Assembly (NCBI GenBank): GCA_965644315.1
Contig: CBFFRQ010000077.1
Location: 62,001-126,000, forward strand
Source of the DNA: Caecitellus pseudoparvulus
Taxonomy: Eukaryota; Bigyra: Bicosoecida
Reading direction: 5' to 3'
Length of the DNA stretch: 64,000 bases
The position numbers and the translations under genes are program-made. Shown piece after piece: positions 1-11,200 of the stretch (the first letter of the stretch is position 1; the number at the start of each line of letters is the position of its first letter). The notes below the pieces were generated by a model. It searched no databases. It had not been told where the DNA came from and saw only the letters and a list, made by a program, of their open reading frames with translations.

Positions 1-2016
1 CATGAACACACCCGGAACATCCAGCGCAGCGCCATGGGCGCCGGAGCACAGCATGCGGGCCGTGGCCAGGGCGGTGTCAGTGTCACTCTCGCTCCGCTCA
101 GCTGCAGCCAGCACTACTTCGGCCAGAACGCCACTCTCAGCCGGCGCCACCGCGGGCAGCGCTGCCACGAGCGCGGCTGCGATCGCAGTTGCTGTGCTGC
201 GTTGCGCAGCTCGGGCCGCCGCGTCTGCTGCTGCCTTGTGCGCTGCCTGCGTGGCTGCTGCGTTGGCCGCCACGGCAGCTTCCAGCGCAGCCATGTCGTC
301 ATCCTCCTCCTCTGGCGCGGTGACCGGCGCCGCCACACGCTTCTTCTTGGAGCGCTTCTTGCCCCTGCCCTTGCCCTTGGGCTTGGCCTGCTGTGCGCTT
401 CCTTGGGCAGCTGACACTGAGCGCGAGGGTGGTGCTGTGTCAGCCCGTGCATCTGTGACTCCTGGAGGCACAGTGGGTGACTCGCACCCTGCGCCCGCCT
501 CCACTGTCCCCACAAACTCTGAGGCGCCACATGCACCTTGGTCAGCTGCAAGCAGGGTGGGTGTGTCTTCGGCTGGGGCTGCGTCGGATGTGCTGCGTTT
601 CGAGGCAGGCGTTGACTCGCTGGTCTGTCGCGGCCGCCTGCTCACCCAAGCTCGGCGCAACTGGCGGTATGCACTTAGCAGCTCGGCGTGGCTGGGCTTC
701 TTGGTGACGAAGGGTATGCGGCGAATGCGCGGGTCTGTGCGGGGGAGAGGCAGGCTCCCATCCCCCGTGGCAACGGCCGTGGCACCGCTTGCACCCTGCT
801 CGGCTGGTGCGACGTGCTCGGCTGGCAGGGGCGGCGGCGCCACTGCTGCTGGCGGGCGCCACACCTGTCCCCCGGGCAGTGCGTCGAACGCCGCCGCGGC
901 AGCGACAGCAGCTGGCGCCAGGGGGGTGTACGTGTGCACGTGGGTGAGGCGGCCTGCGGCACTGTCTGGCATGCCGCCCCCACTGCCGTGCAGAATGCCC
1001 ACAGTGCCCTTGGAGGCCCCGACGAAGATGTGCGAGCAGCGGTCCAGCAGCGGTCGCCAGGAGGCCAGCAGCTCGTGCACCTTGACGGCCAGGTGCACTT
1101 CGTTGGCACGTCGCATTTGCGAGCCGATGCTGCGTGGGCGACCGCCACCTGTGTTGTCGCGGCGACTCTGGGCGCCGCCCTGCTTGGCCCGGTTGGTGTA
1201 GGCCCGCATGGTCTTGTGCAGGACACAGGTGTGGCCACAGGCGTGGTGGGAGGCGTGGGGCGGCCACTCGCCAGTGGGCAGCGTGCGCGCTCGCGCTGCG
1301 ACCAGGTCCTGCGCCACATCGACCAAGTCAACAGGCGTGACGTCAGCTGACTGGTCCAGCGCCGACAGTGTCGCCCACGCTGTCGCCTGCCGCTGTGCAT
1401 CGCTGCCAGAGACGCTGCTGGAGGGTGCACTGCCACTGCCGCCCTCTGCTGCTTCCTCTGCCGCTGCGGTGAGGGCGGCGTCAGCTGCCGCCTTGACAGC
1501 TTTGGGCAGTTGAGGGGGGGCGGCCTGGAAGACTCCCGCTGAGAAGGCGCCTGACCGGAACAGCAGCACTGCCCACAGGGCTCTGGGCCCGCCAGTGAGG
1601 ACGTCCGTGGGCATGGCAATGCAGGGTGGGAGCGAGGGATGTTCGTGCAGAACAGAGGCGAAGTTGCCGAAGTCGGCAGGCAGCAAGCACTTGTGCACGT
1701 GGGTGAGGCGGTCTCCCAGTGCTGCCTCGCCGCTCCCTGGCGCTGTCAACAGCAGGCTGGCCACGGGTGAATGCTGCCACAGTCTGCGTGCCGTGGCCTC
1801 CACTTCCTCTGCCGCAGAGGATTCGTGGGAGGACACACGGCTCAGGAGGGGCGGCGGAGACGGCAGCCCGCCGAGAGCCTGGCCGTGCGGCACCGCTGCA
1901 GAGAGCGTCGCCGCGTGTTCGGGGCTCTTGAAGTGTTCGCGCTGGGCAGCGACGTCAGGGAATGTCAGCCCGCACTTGCGGCATGTGGGCTGCCCCATGG
2001 CCGGGGTGTCCGACAT
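1..2016 (-). CDS. VMS1: Vms1/ANKZF1-like peptidyl-tRNA hydrolase, partial (C-terminus off window)
   Basis: The frame opens at ATG 2016-2014 and stays open for 672 codons to the window edge, so the C-terminus is missing. Residues 12-34 form a C2H2 zinc finger (CRKCG, then H28 and H34). The VLRF1 release-factor-like domain follows: the catalytic loop KQGGAQ is at residues 278-283, with Gln283 as the expected catalytic residue, after a short lead RAYTNRA. The family signature DPRIRRIPFVTKKPSHAELL lies downstream. A Lys-rich stretch (KGKGRGKKRSKKKR) and an Ala-rich segment near the edge may begin the ankyrin part. Family members cleave peptidyl-tRNA on 60S subunits in ribosome quality control and respond to mitochondrial stress. 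No intron is needed. The plus-strand open frame over the same bases is antisense. Confidence 0.9.
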   Translation of the reverse strand, partial: MSDTPAMGQPTCRKCGLTFPDVAAQREHFKSPEHAATLSAAVPHGQALGGLPSPPPLLSRVSSHESSAAEEVEATARRLWQHSPVASLLLTAPGSGEAALGDRLTHVHKCLLPADFGNFASVLHEHPSLPPCIAMPTDVLTGGPRALWAVLLFRSGAFSAGVFQAAPPQLPKAVKAAADAALTAAAEEAAEGGSGSAPSSSVSGSDAQRQATAWATLSALDQSADVTPVDLVDVAQDLVAARARTLPTGEWPPHASHHACGHTCVLHKTMRAYTNRAKQGGAQSRRDNTGGGRPRSIGSQMRRANEVHLAVKVHELLASWRPLLDRCSHIFVGASKGTVGILHGSGGGMPDSAAGRLTHVHTYTPLAPAAVAAAAAFDALPGGQVWRPPAAVAPPPLPAEHVAPAEQGASGATAVATGDGSLPLPRTDPRIRRIPFVTKKPSHAELLSAYRQLRRAWVSRRPRQTSESTPASKRSTSDAAPAEDTPTLLAADQGACGASEFVGTVEAGAGCESPTVPPGVTDARADTAPPSRSVSAAQGSAQQAKPKGKGRGKKRSKKKRVAAPVTAPEEEDDDMAALEAAVAANAAATQAAHKAAADAAARAAQRSTATAIAAALVAALPAVAPAESGVLAEVVLAAAERSESDTDTALATARMLCSGAHGAALDVPGVFM

Positions 2017-2225
2017 GGCGACGGAACGGCGTGGTGGCAGGTGTTCAATTTCCGCACCTCACACGGTCGGCGCCAGCGGCTTCTGGCTTGCAGGGGACCT
2101 TCAAGACGCTGCAGTAATGCGTGCTTGAGATCAATGAAAAGCCGTACGCAGCCCATGCAGTGTGCGGTGAATTGTTGCGGGGCCGGCGAGTGTGAGGCGC
2201 CGTCCATTCCTGCCGTGCGCTGGCT

Positions 2226-5200
2226 TCACAGGTCGTCCCCCACAGACACTGTCATGGTGCCGCGCTTGAAGCCCTGCGTGGACATGCGGCCCACCTCGCC
2301 TCTCTGGCGCGTCCGCGCCGCCCCCAGCTGCATGACCATGCCGTCTGGCGCCTGCACGTGCAGTGCCGCGGCAGTTCCCACGTTCCCCGCTCCCCGCCGC
2401 GCCAAGTTGGAGAAAATGTCCGACAACGGCTTCGCCCGCGCCTGCCGGGCCCGCAGGTTGTCCAGCACCGCCCGGTCAGCGGCGCCACCCGCATTGATGT
2501 CTCGTGTGGGCAGGGACTGTGCCGTGCCAGACCTGCTGCGGCCATGGGGCGGCGAGGCCCCAGTGGCGGCGGAGCCGGCGGCGAAGGCGGCACTGTGTGC
2601 AGTTGACGCCAAGGCATGGCCTGGGCGCCCCCCCCCACCACGAGCCAGGGTGAGCACGACACTGTCTCGACACGTCTCCCACGGCGCAGCACTGTGCACG
2701 CCTGCAAAGGCATGCCCTGCACCGCGCAGCTGGGGTGCTGACGGTGCGCCCACCACCTCCACCGCCGTGGTGTCTGCTCCGACACTGCCGGCGCGCCCAG
2801 AGCCCCCTGCCGTGCGCCGAGCACGCAGCTCAGCGGACAACCCACCGCCCTCCACCTGGGCTGCTGTGACAGCCGTCACAACGCCGTTCTCGTCGCGGTG
2901 CAGTGCCGACACGCCGGTGCCTAGGACGATGGTGAAGTCCCCAGGCCCGGCCTCAGCGGCGCGGGGGGGGGTCAGGCCCGCACGCAGCATCTGAGCCAAA
3001 CCGCCGGCATACGTGCCAGGCGGCCCCGACGCCACCCCCCTCCCGCTGGACGTGTGCAGCTCCTTGATGCGTTCAAACACGTTGTGCGCGATGAGGTCCT
3101 TGGCGGTGCGCAGGATGGACTGCTCGTAGCCGTAGGCGCCCAGCATGCCCTGGATGGTGTCGCGAAACGCACCATACTCCCGCGCACCATACTGCCGCAG
3201 CACCTTCTCCAACAGCATGTCCAGCGGCAGCACCCGCCGCATAGCATCCAGCACAGACATGGTGCTCTGCCGCAGCAGCTCCTCGCTGGCGCGCAGAGCA
3301 GTCAGGTCACTGGCAGCGGAGCTGGCGCGTTCGATGGCGCGTGAGTCAGACTCTGACACGTCGTCGTAGCCCCTGAACCGGGCGGCCTCTGCCGCTGCGG
3401 CGGCGGTGTCCTGTTGCAACGCGACGAGGGAGTCCAGGAGCGCCAGCCACAGGCATGCGCCGTGGACGAGGTCTTGTGAGTCGTCAATGTGCGGGAGGTG
3501 TGAGGAGTGGCCTCTGGCGTGGTGGTGGCTGGTGTGGGGGGAGGTGGAGGGCGGTGCGAGCAGGGAGGGCGACTGCTGCGCCACGAGGCGCAGGCGTTGA
3601 CGGATGGACTCCCCGCCCGCCAGCAGCACGCCCTCGTCCGTATTACGCTGACACAGGTCCAGCGCGAACTGCAGCTGCGCGTGGAAGTCTGCCAGGCTAG
3701 TCTGCAGCTCAGGCACCTGCGCCTCCAACACCACTGCCTGCAGCCAGGACTCCGATGACAGCTCCGCCAGCTGTGATGCCTGGCGCGGCTCCAGTGGTGC
3801 GCCCTGCTGTGCATCGCCCTCTGCCGCATGGGCCAGGGCGGCGGCAGCTGTCCCTGCGAAATCGCGCTGCTGCAGCGTAGGCCGCAGGGAGGCCGACACG
3901 CCCCGCATGCGCCCCGCCATGGACGGACCGTGCGCAGCGCTGCGAGAGGGTGCCCTGCGCCCCGCCAGAGATGCACGTGTGTCGCGCCGGGTGGCGGTGG
4001 CAGTGGGCGAGGTGCTACTCTGTCCGTCGCCGCCTTCGCCCCCCTCGGAGCTGATGAGGCCCACCGCGATACGGCAGGCGGCCTGGGAGAGGGGCGCGCG
4101 GAGGGCATCCAGTGCCCCTGCTAGGGCCTGCACCAGCACTGCCAGGGCGGACAGCGGCGCAGCCTTGCGCTCCAGAATGAAGGCTGTGGCTTCGTGGCGG
4201 GGCGTGCGGGACAGTACGCCTAGTGTGACCTCCAACGGCACGTCCTCATGCTGCTGCAGGTAGGGTAGGACCTCGCCCGGGGCGAACTCACACAGCAGCT
4301 CCACGTAGCGAAGGTGCAGCTCTGGCGTGATGGAGATGGAGCTGTGGGCCATCAAGCTGTCCATGCTGTCCTGGCCGTACACGCCGCCCCACACCGGCGG
4401 CGTGGACAGCATCACCATTGTGCCGGGGCGCAGGCTGGCGCTGGGCGGCGGCGCTGCGTCCAGCACCTGGGCAGGCGACGGCGGCACCCTGTCTGCGCCG
4501 CCGAACAGCCCACTCACCACCTGCTGCACTGCCCGTCCCAGCTGCAGGCCTGTGTGCTTGGCAGGGTGGGTGTCAGGGGCGGCAGGCTTGGCGGCGGCCG
4601 CTGCGGCTGCTGCGGCAGGGGGCGCTGTGCCTGGTGGAAGCACGCGACCACGGGCGACGTCAATGGCCATGCCAACGAGGTGCTGGTCGCGCGAGACGAC
4701 CTCCAGCCCCGATGGCGTCCACCCCAGCGTCAGCGGCAGTGCCCGCACAATGTGCAGCGGCATGCCGCTCGCCGCCACATACCGACGCAGCGGGCCAGGG
4801 ATACCGGCGGGGTCTGCAGGCTGCAGGGAACGGGCTCCCAGCCAGATCTGCGCTGTGAGGGCGCAGTCGAAGCCGAGGGGCGGCAAAGGCGCCGCATCGC
4901 CGCCCAGGGCTGGCACGTATGCGAAGCACAGGGGCCCCTCTGAGGCGTCTGCCCCCCCCACGGCGGCAGTCCGCACCCCCGCCCCTGTCAGTGGCGTGGC
5001 GCTGCCATGTGCACCACCGTGCTGGCCTGAGGCGCCGCTGGGCGGCATCCACAGGTCGTCTGCGGCACGGTCGTCCTCTGCGCGCTGCCGCTTGGCGAGG
5101 TGCCCCATGAGCTGGCGGCGGTAGCGGAACTCGTACAGGCGCCCATCTGCCGCCTGCTGCAGGGAGGTGAGGACTTTCTGCACCGAGCCAGGGAAGCGCT

Positions 5201-8200
5201 CCACCACCACGCGCGCAGTGCCGTCTGCGTCCACCTTGACCAGGTCGCTCAGCTTGCCCAGCACGATGGAGCGGATGAAAGCGAGGCGGGCGGCGCCGGT
5301 GGATGAGGGCGTCACTTCGGCGTCGTCGTCGTGGAAGCCGCGTTGCCGGGCTGCGTGAGCGGGGTCGCTGTCTTCACTGTGGTCGGTGTCCGATGAGTCA
5401 CCTGAGTCAGAGCGCGTGCGCCGGCGCCAGGAGGTCGCCCCGCTCCCCCCTGCCCCCGCCATGCCCAGCAGGGCCCCCACCTCGCCCCGCTGCAGCACCC
5501 GCCGACGCCGCACAGGCGCAAAGGACATGCTGGCTGCCTCCAGCGCCTCAGCGCGGGCAGTTGTCGCCTGTGCTTCGGCCTGGGCGCACAGCGCCTCGTC
5601 GCGAATGTACAGCAGCGCGTGAGCTTGCATGGCGCGATCTGGGTCGCGCAGGAACGCCGCCACCGCCGCGCCGCTGACGCCTTCCAGCCTGTGCAGCAGT
5701 GCCTCCACTCGTGGCAGGGCTATGGCCGGGTGGGACACCACAGCGACGAGGTGTCGGTACAGACCCTCCGAGCGCGGGGGACACCGCACCAGCACCCGCA
5801 GCAGGAGGCTCTGCCAGACGTTCAGCACGACGGTGCGCTCCTCGCGACCTGTGGTCGGGGCAAAGGTCGGGTCCTCTGCGTGTCGCACGCGCCACACGGC
5901 TGCGCGCAGAGCCAGCCACGTACACACCCGGCGCAGCAGGCCTTCAGGTGGCGCGAACACTGCGTGGGCGACGGTGCTGCCACCACCCGCATCTGCACCG
6001 TACGCCTCCACCCCCGCCACACAGACATCCTGGTGTGTGGCGGGTGCATGGCTCACCTGAGTGGACGCACGGGCCCTGTCCACGACATCCGCGAGGCTGG
6101 CACCCGTGGCCTGCGCCGCGTGCAGGCGAGCTGCGTCGGCTCGCGCCACCTCCACCAGGCGCGGGGTGGGGAAGGGGTATGGCCGAGGCAGCGCCGACAG
6201 CAGGCGCGCCAGGAATAAGTACAGTGGGGCGCCGACATCCTCTGCACCCCAGGCATCGCTCCCGAGGCCGCCGCTGGCGCTGGCGCCACCCTCTTCAGAC
6301 GCTTGCTCCCACAGCGCCCACTGCTGCGCGGCCACCTTGCCCAGCATGCTACCGACCTTGCCCCAGCGGCTGCCTTTCTTCAGGCCGCCCTTGCGGGGGG
6401 CTGACGCTGCACCGCCACTCCCTTTGGGCAGGCTGGAGGGGGGGGGTGCCACCAGGCTGGACAGTTCCCGCTGCACACCCGCATCGCCAAGCACGGATGG
6501 GACACACAGAGGGGGCAGGTACGTGCCGATACTCGCGTGCAGCGCGCCCATGAACTCCCCGTGTGGGAGGGGGTCGGCCCCTGCGACGCGCTGTGCCAGG
6601 GTCGGCATCGCGTCGCGGCGTGCGGCGGCCTCCTCGTCGCCCTCATCCAACGCCTGACAGGCGGGGTCTGTGGCACAGGGCAGTTGCCGGCCCCCGAACA
6701 GTGCCCGCAGCTGGGCGGCCACACCCGGCGCCACCTTGTCTGGCACGTACCGGTACACAAAGGAACGCTCCTCCAGCAGCCACGCCTGCGTGATGGAGTC
6801 CACGCTCTGGGCAGCCCACGCCTGCGGGAAGCCAAACGACCCCGCCACAGCGTCCGCCACAGACGCCACCGCTGCATCGTGGGTGCAGACAGAGGTGCGG
6901 GCGACGGGGGCCCCCTGCAGCAGGGCGTTCAGGCTGGCCACCAGGCCCTCCCGCACCCGCACCAGCAGGGGCTTGGCCAGCGCATCCAGGAACTCCCCAA
7001 AGCCGTGCATGTTGGCCAGGGCCAGGCCCTGCAGGCGGGGGTAGGGGCCGGGGAGAGCTTGCACGGCTTGCAAGGAGGGGTCGGGAGGGGGGGCTTCCCG
7101 GCCCGTTGACCCCCCCTCCCGCCCCACCACTGCCTCCTCCCCCACCAACATGGGCTTGGCGGGCAGCATGCCGCTGGAGACGGCGGGGAAGCGGTCGGGG
7201 TCGCGGGTCCACAGCGCCGCCACGACCTGAGATCGCGCCGTCTCGGCCAGCCCCGCCTCCTGTGCCCGCCCCCACGGGAACTCGCACCCTTCCGCGGTGT
7301 GGTACAGGTACAGCAGCAGCTGCGCCGCCACCGCGTCGGCTGCTGTGTACACTGTCGGGCGTTCTTCTTTGCTGAGCAGCTTGCCTGCCGTGGTGGCGAG
7401 GCGGCGGCGGCCTCGAGGGCGGCTGCCGATCTGGGCTGTCGCGGCGGCGGCAGCGGCCTCAGAGTCCATCTCAGCCAGGATGCTGGCCACAGAGTGCGCC
7501 TGTCGGTGTGAGGGCGTGTCGGTTCGGGAGGTGCCGGCAGACAGGGCGTGTTGCGCTGTTCCGGCTGACACCTGCTTGGTGGCTGATGCGTCGGAGAGGA
7601 GTGCAAGGGGCACCTCGGGGATGTGTGTTCCGGGTGCGACGTGGGGGTGGTACGGAACACACGCACACAGCAGAATGTCCAGGGGCGTCACGTAGTCCAC
7701 GAGCCCCCGGCTGAACACGGCGATGAGAGCGCAGAACAGCCGGTGTGCCAGGCACAGTTTGATGGCGAAGTTGGTGTCCAGGGTGGCCAGCGACAGGTGT
7801 AGAAGGCAACGCTCCACTGCTGACAGGTTGCCGATGGACGCGTAGTGCCCAACGAGGGCCTGCATGATGGTGGGGTCCAGTGTCGAGACGCGGTCGTTCA
7901 GGATGTACGGTTCGAGGGTTTCCAGGAACAGTCCCGTGGGGGCGCGCCCGGCGGCCTTGAACCTGTCGAAAATGTGCGTGAACAGCAAATCCAAACACCC
8001 CACCCCGACACAGTAGTCGATGCAGACGGCTGCCTGCATGCGCCAGTGGCTGAGGAATTCCGGTGCGATGCTGCTGTACACTTCGGGCAGTTTCGGGTTG
8101 GGCAGCTGCCCCGGCTGCAGGGCGGCGTCGGGGGCGTGTTCCACGACACTGGAGACGTACCGCACGAGGACACCCTTGACTTCATCCATCACCGTGTGCG

Positions 8201-11200
8201 GCACGGGGTTGGCGCGCAGCCCCGCCAAGTACGCGCGCTCGGCATCCCGCAGACGCCCATCGGGGGACTGTGCCCGCGCCCTGCGCTCAGCCAGCATGAG
8301 CTGCAGCATGGCGTCTTTGAACTGCGCCACAAAGTGATCCTGCGCCAGGGCCAGCGCTGGCATCCACTGGTTGTCGTCTGCCAGCACGCTCACGCGCTGG
8401 CGCCAGGTCTGCAGGCGCACGGCGTGCAGGGAGTTCTCCCCCAGTAGGAACAGGCGCCCATCGCCGTCGGGAAAGGCAGAGGGGTACAGGCTGTCAGTGG
8501 CGCCGATGCGCACTTCCGTGGTGGAGTCCTTGCCAGGTGCGGCAGCGCCCCAGGTGGCCTGGCCACGCTCCACACCCAGCATGGCTTCCCGGGCGGCAGT
8601 GACGAGAGACACGTGTTCTGTGCTGGTGACGTCCAGCTCGCGCAGGGTGATGGTGTCTAGCACCATCAGCCGCAAATCACAGGTGAGAATGGCCAGGTGT
8701 GACTCGCCCAGCCACGCCAGGGACACGATGGGGGCGCTGCACAGCACGTCGTCCGTAGGCACCAACCAGACATGCCCCCGTCCCAGCACCGGCTCCAGGG
8801 CACGGAGCTGCTCAGGGCCTTGCAGGGGCGGACGGGCGGGGTCAGGCGCCGTCGCGTAATACGGTGTCGTGAAGTCCGGGTGGAAGCCGCCCCGAGGCTG
8901 CACTTGCAGCAGCTGCAGGTGTCGTCCCCATGCCCGCGCCAGCACAGGCAGCGCGAACGTCGTCGCGACACCCACAATGCTGGGCACAGTGGCTGGACCC
9001 TCCAGCCCCGACACGCCTGAGCCCTCCGAAGCTGTGGAGTACGCAGACACCGTTCGGCGGCCCCTGCCTCCAGGCTGGGGAGGTGCGTCGGCGTCAGCAG
9101 CGAACGCCGGCAACGCCACGCACTGCACCCGGAAACCCCGCACTCGCGCACGCCCCCACGCCGTGACGGGCAGCACGCCGTCAGGGGCGTCGGGGGGCTT
9201 GCCCCACACGAAGCAGGACATGATGGGCGGCGCCAGGGACACGATGTGCGTGGCGTTGGAGCGGGTTATGGCCAGCAGTGTGCCGGTGTTGGCCAGTGCC
9301 ACCAGGTCCGTGACGGGCAGTGCCGCGGCAGTGGCGTCGGCGGCACCGCTGCCTCCTTGTGCGCTGCTCGCCTGTAGGCGCACCCGTGAGGCCCCCCGTG
9401 TCCGGCTGTCCACAGCAGCCGCGGCAGTGGAGGGTGCGTGGGAAGGCAGGAGCACTGACAGAGCCAGCGTCGGCCCGCTGCGTGCGCCGTCCATGAGGCA
9501 GACACTCTCCACACTCCACTTGCGCCAGAAGGAGCTGAAAGACACTGTGTGCAGGTGCACACTACCACGTGCGTCAGTGACCACCAGGGCGGGTGGTGGC
9601 GCGTCGTCAGTGCCGGCACTGGCCAGCAGCGCCCCAGGCGCGACGACACCTGGCGCGTCACTGCGCTCCCACCCAGACACGAACCGCACAGCTGTCACAG
9701 GCGCTGACGGGCCGGCGATGATGCGGCCGCCCCCTGCGCCCTCCTCGCTGGAGGCCGGTGGCTCGATGTCCACAACCGTCGTTCCCCGCGTCACGTCGAA
9801 CACCGTCACGCGGCCGCTGGCGAACCCGGCAGCCAGCAGGTCCAGACGCTTATCCCGCCCCAGGAACCCCGCGTAGGCTGTTGTGACCATGTGCAGAGCC
9901 GTGACATGGCCATCCGTGGCTGTACGGCGCCCCGAGGCAGCCCCCGTGCCTGCCCGGCTCAACACCGCGCGCTGTTGCTGGTAGTGGTCGTACACCAGCA
10001 CGACACTGCGGGTGGTGCCCAGGCCGATGAAGCGTCGGCTGGTCGCAACGCAGGTCGCACGCCCGAACCCCAGCGCCGTGCTGGTGTTGCCCTTGAGCAA
10101 CTCTGATGAGATGGCGGGCAGGACGTCCATACGGATGACGCCAGTGGCGGCGCCCCCTGCCAGGGCGGCAGTGGCATCCCCTGCCCCCTCATCCATCCCA
10201 AAGCCAGTCAGTTCCCGGCGCACGCCCTCCGCCACGACATCTCGTACAGCGGCAGCAGCGCCCTTGCGCAGGAGGGAGCGCCCCCCCTCCCTGTACTGCG
10301 TCCCAGCACCACCCCCCACGAGAGGGATGCCGCCAGGACCCAGGGTGAGGCCATGGGAGGCGGCGGAGAGAGCGCCCCCCCGGCCCTGCACGCCGGTGCG
10401 CACCGAGTGGGGGTCTTCCTGCCGGTGCAGGGACAGCGGGCTGGCCATGGATGTGTTGCCGCCCGCTGTGATGGTGGTGGTGAACTCAGCTGCGGCGGCC
10501 ACCAGACCCCCCCCCGCGTCTGCCAGTGCCGTCACCAGCATGCCCATGGGGGCCAGCATGACACAGGCGTCATTGTGAGGGGGGGGCAGGCTGGCCGGCA
10601 CACCTGCACCGCCAGCCTGCGCGTCGCTTTCAGGCGCCCCCGGACTGTCCAGCTCACTCTGCCACGCAGGCGGCAGACTGGCCAGCACATCCTGCATGTC
10701 GTCGCCTCCCCCGTCGCCGAGGTCGGGCGAGTCACTGCGCGAGTCACTGCTGGAGTCGCTGTCCAGGGAACTGCCGCCCTCCCCCAGCTCTGCCAGGATG
10801 CCTTCCACCGTCAGGTCGCCATCGGCGGTCGTGAGGGGGGGGGCGTGGCTGCCGCCGTCCCCGGCACTGTCTGCGCCAGAGCCAGCGTCGCTGTCGCCGT
10901 CACTGACCCCGCCAAGAGCTGCCTCCAACTCAGCCTCTTCGTCCCGCAGCACTTGTGATGGGTGCACAGGAGCAGGTTGTGCCAGGCCAGTACCCTGTGG
11001 GGTGGAGCAGTGCGGGTGGCAAGCGTGGGCTGGATGGCAGCACAGGTGCAGTGCACCACACACCTGCCTGCTGCCTGGCATTCTGCGCAGGGTGGGGCAG
11101 GCACAGCAGAAGGGCGTGTGTGATCCACCAGACACGGGCTTGCAACACCTCACACACCCTGTGCCCGCGTCTTCGTCGCTCTCTTCAGCCAGAAGCGCTT

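Noticed and set aside
2-1201. 399-codon plus-strand ORF at the left edge
   Set aside because: It is antisense to the VMS1 frame, which has a zinc finger and the catalytic loop. The plus-strand product is low-complexity Ala/Ser/Arg sequence.
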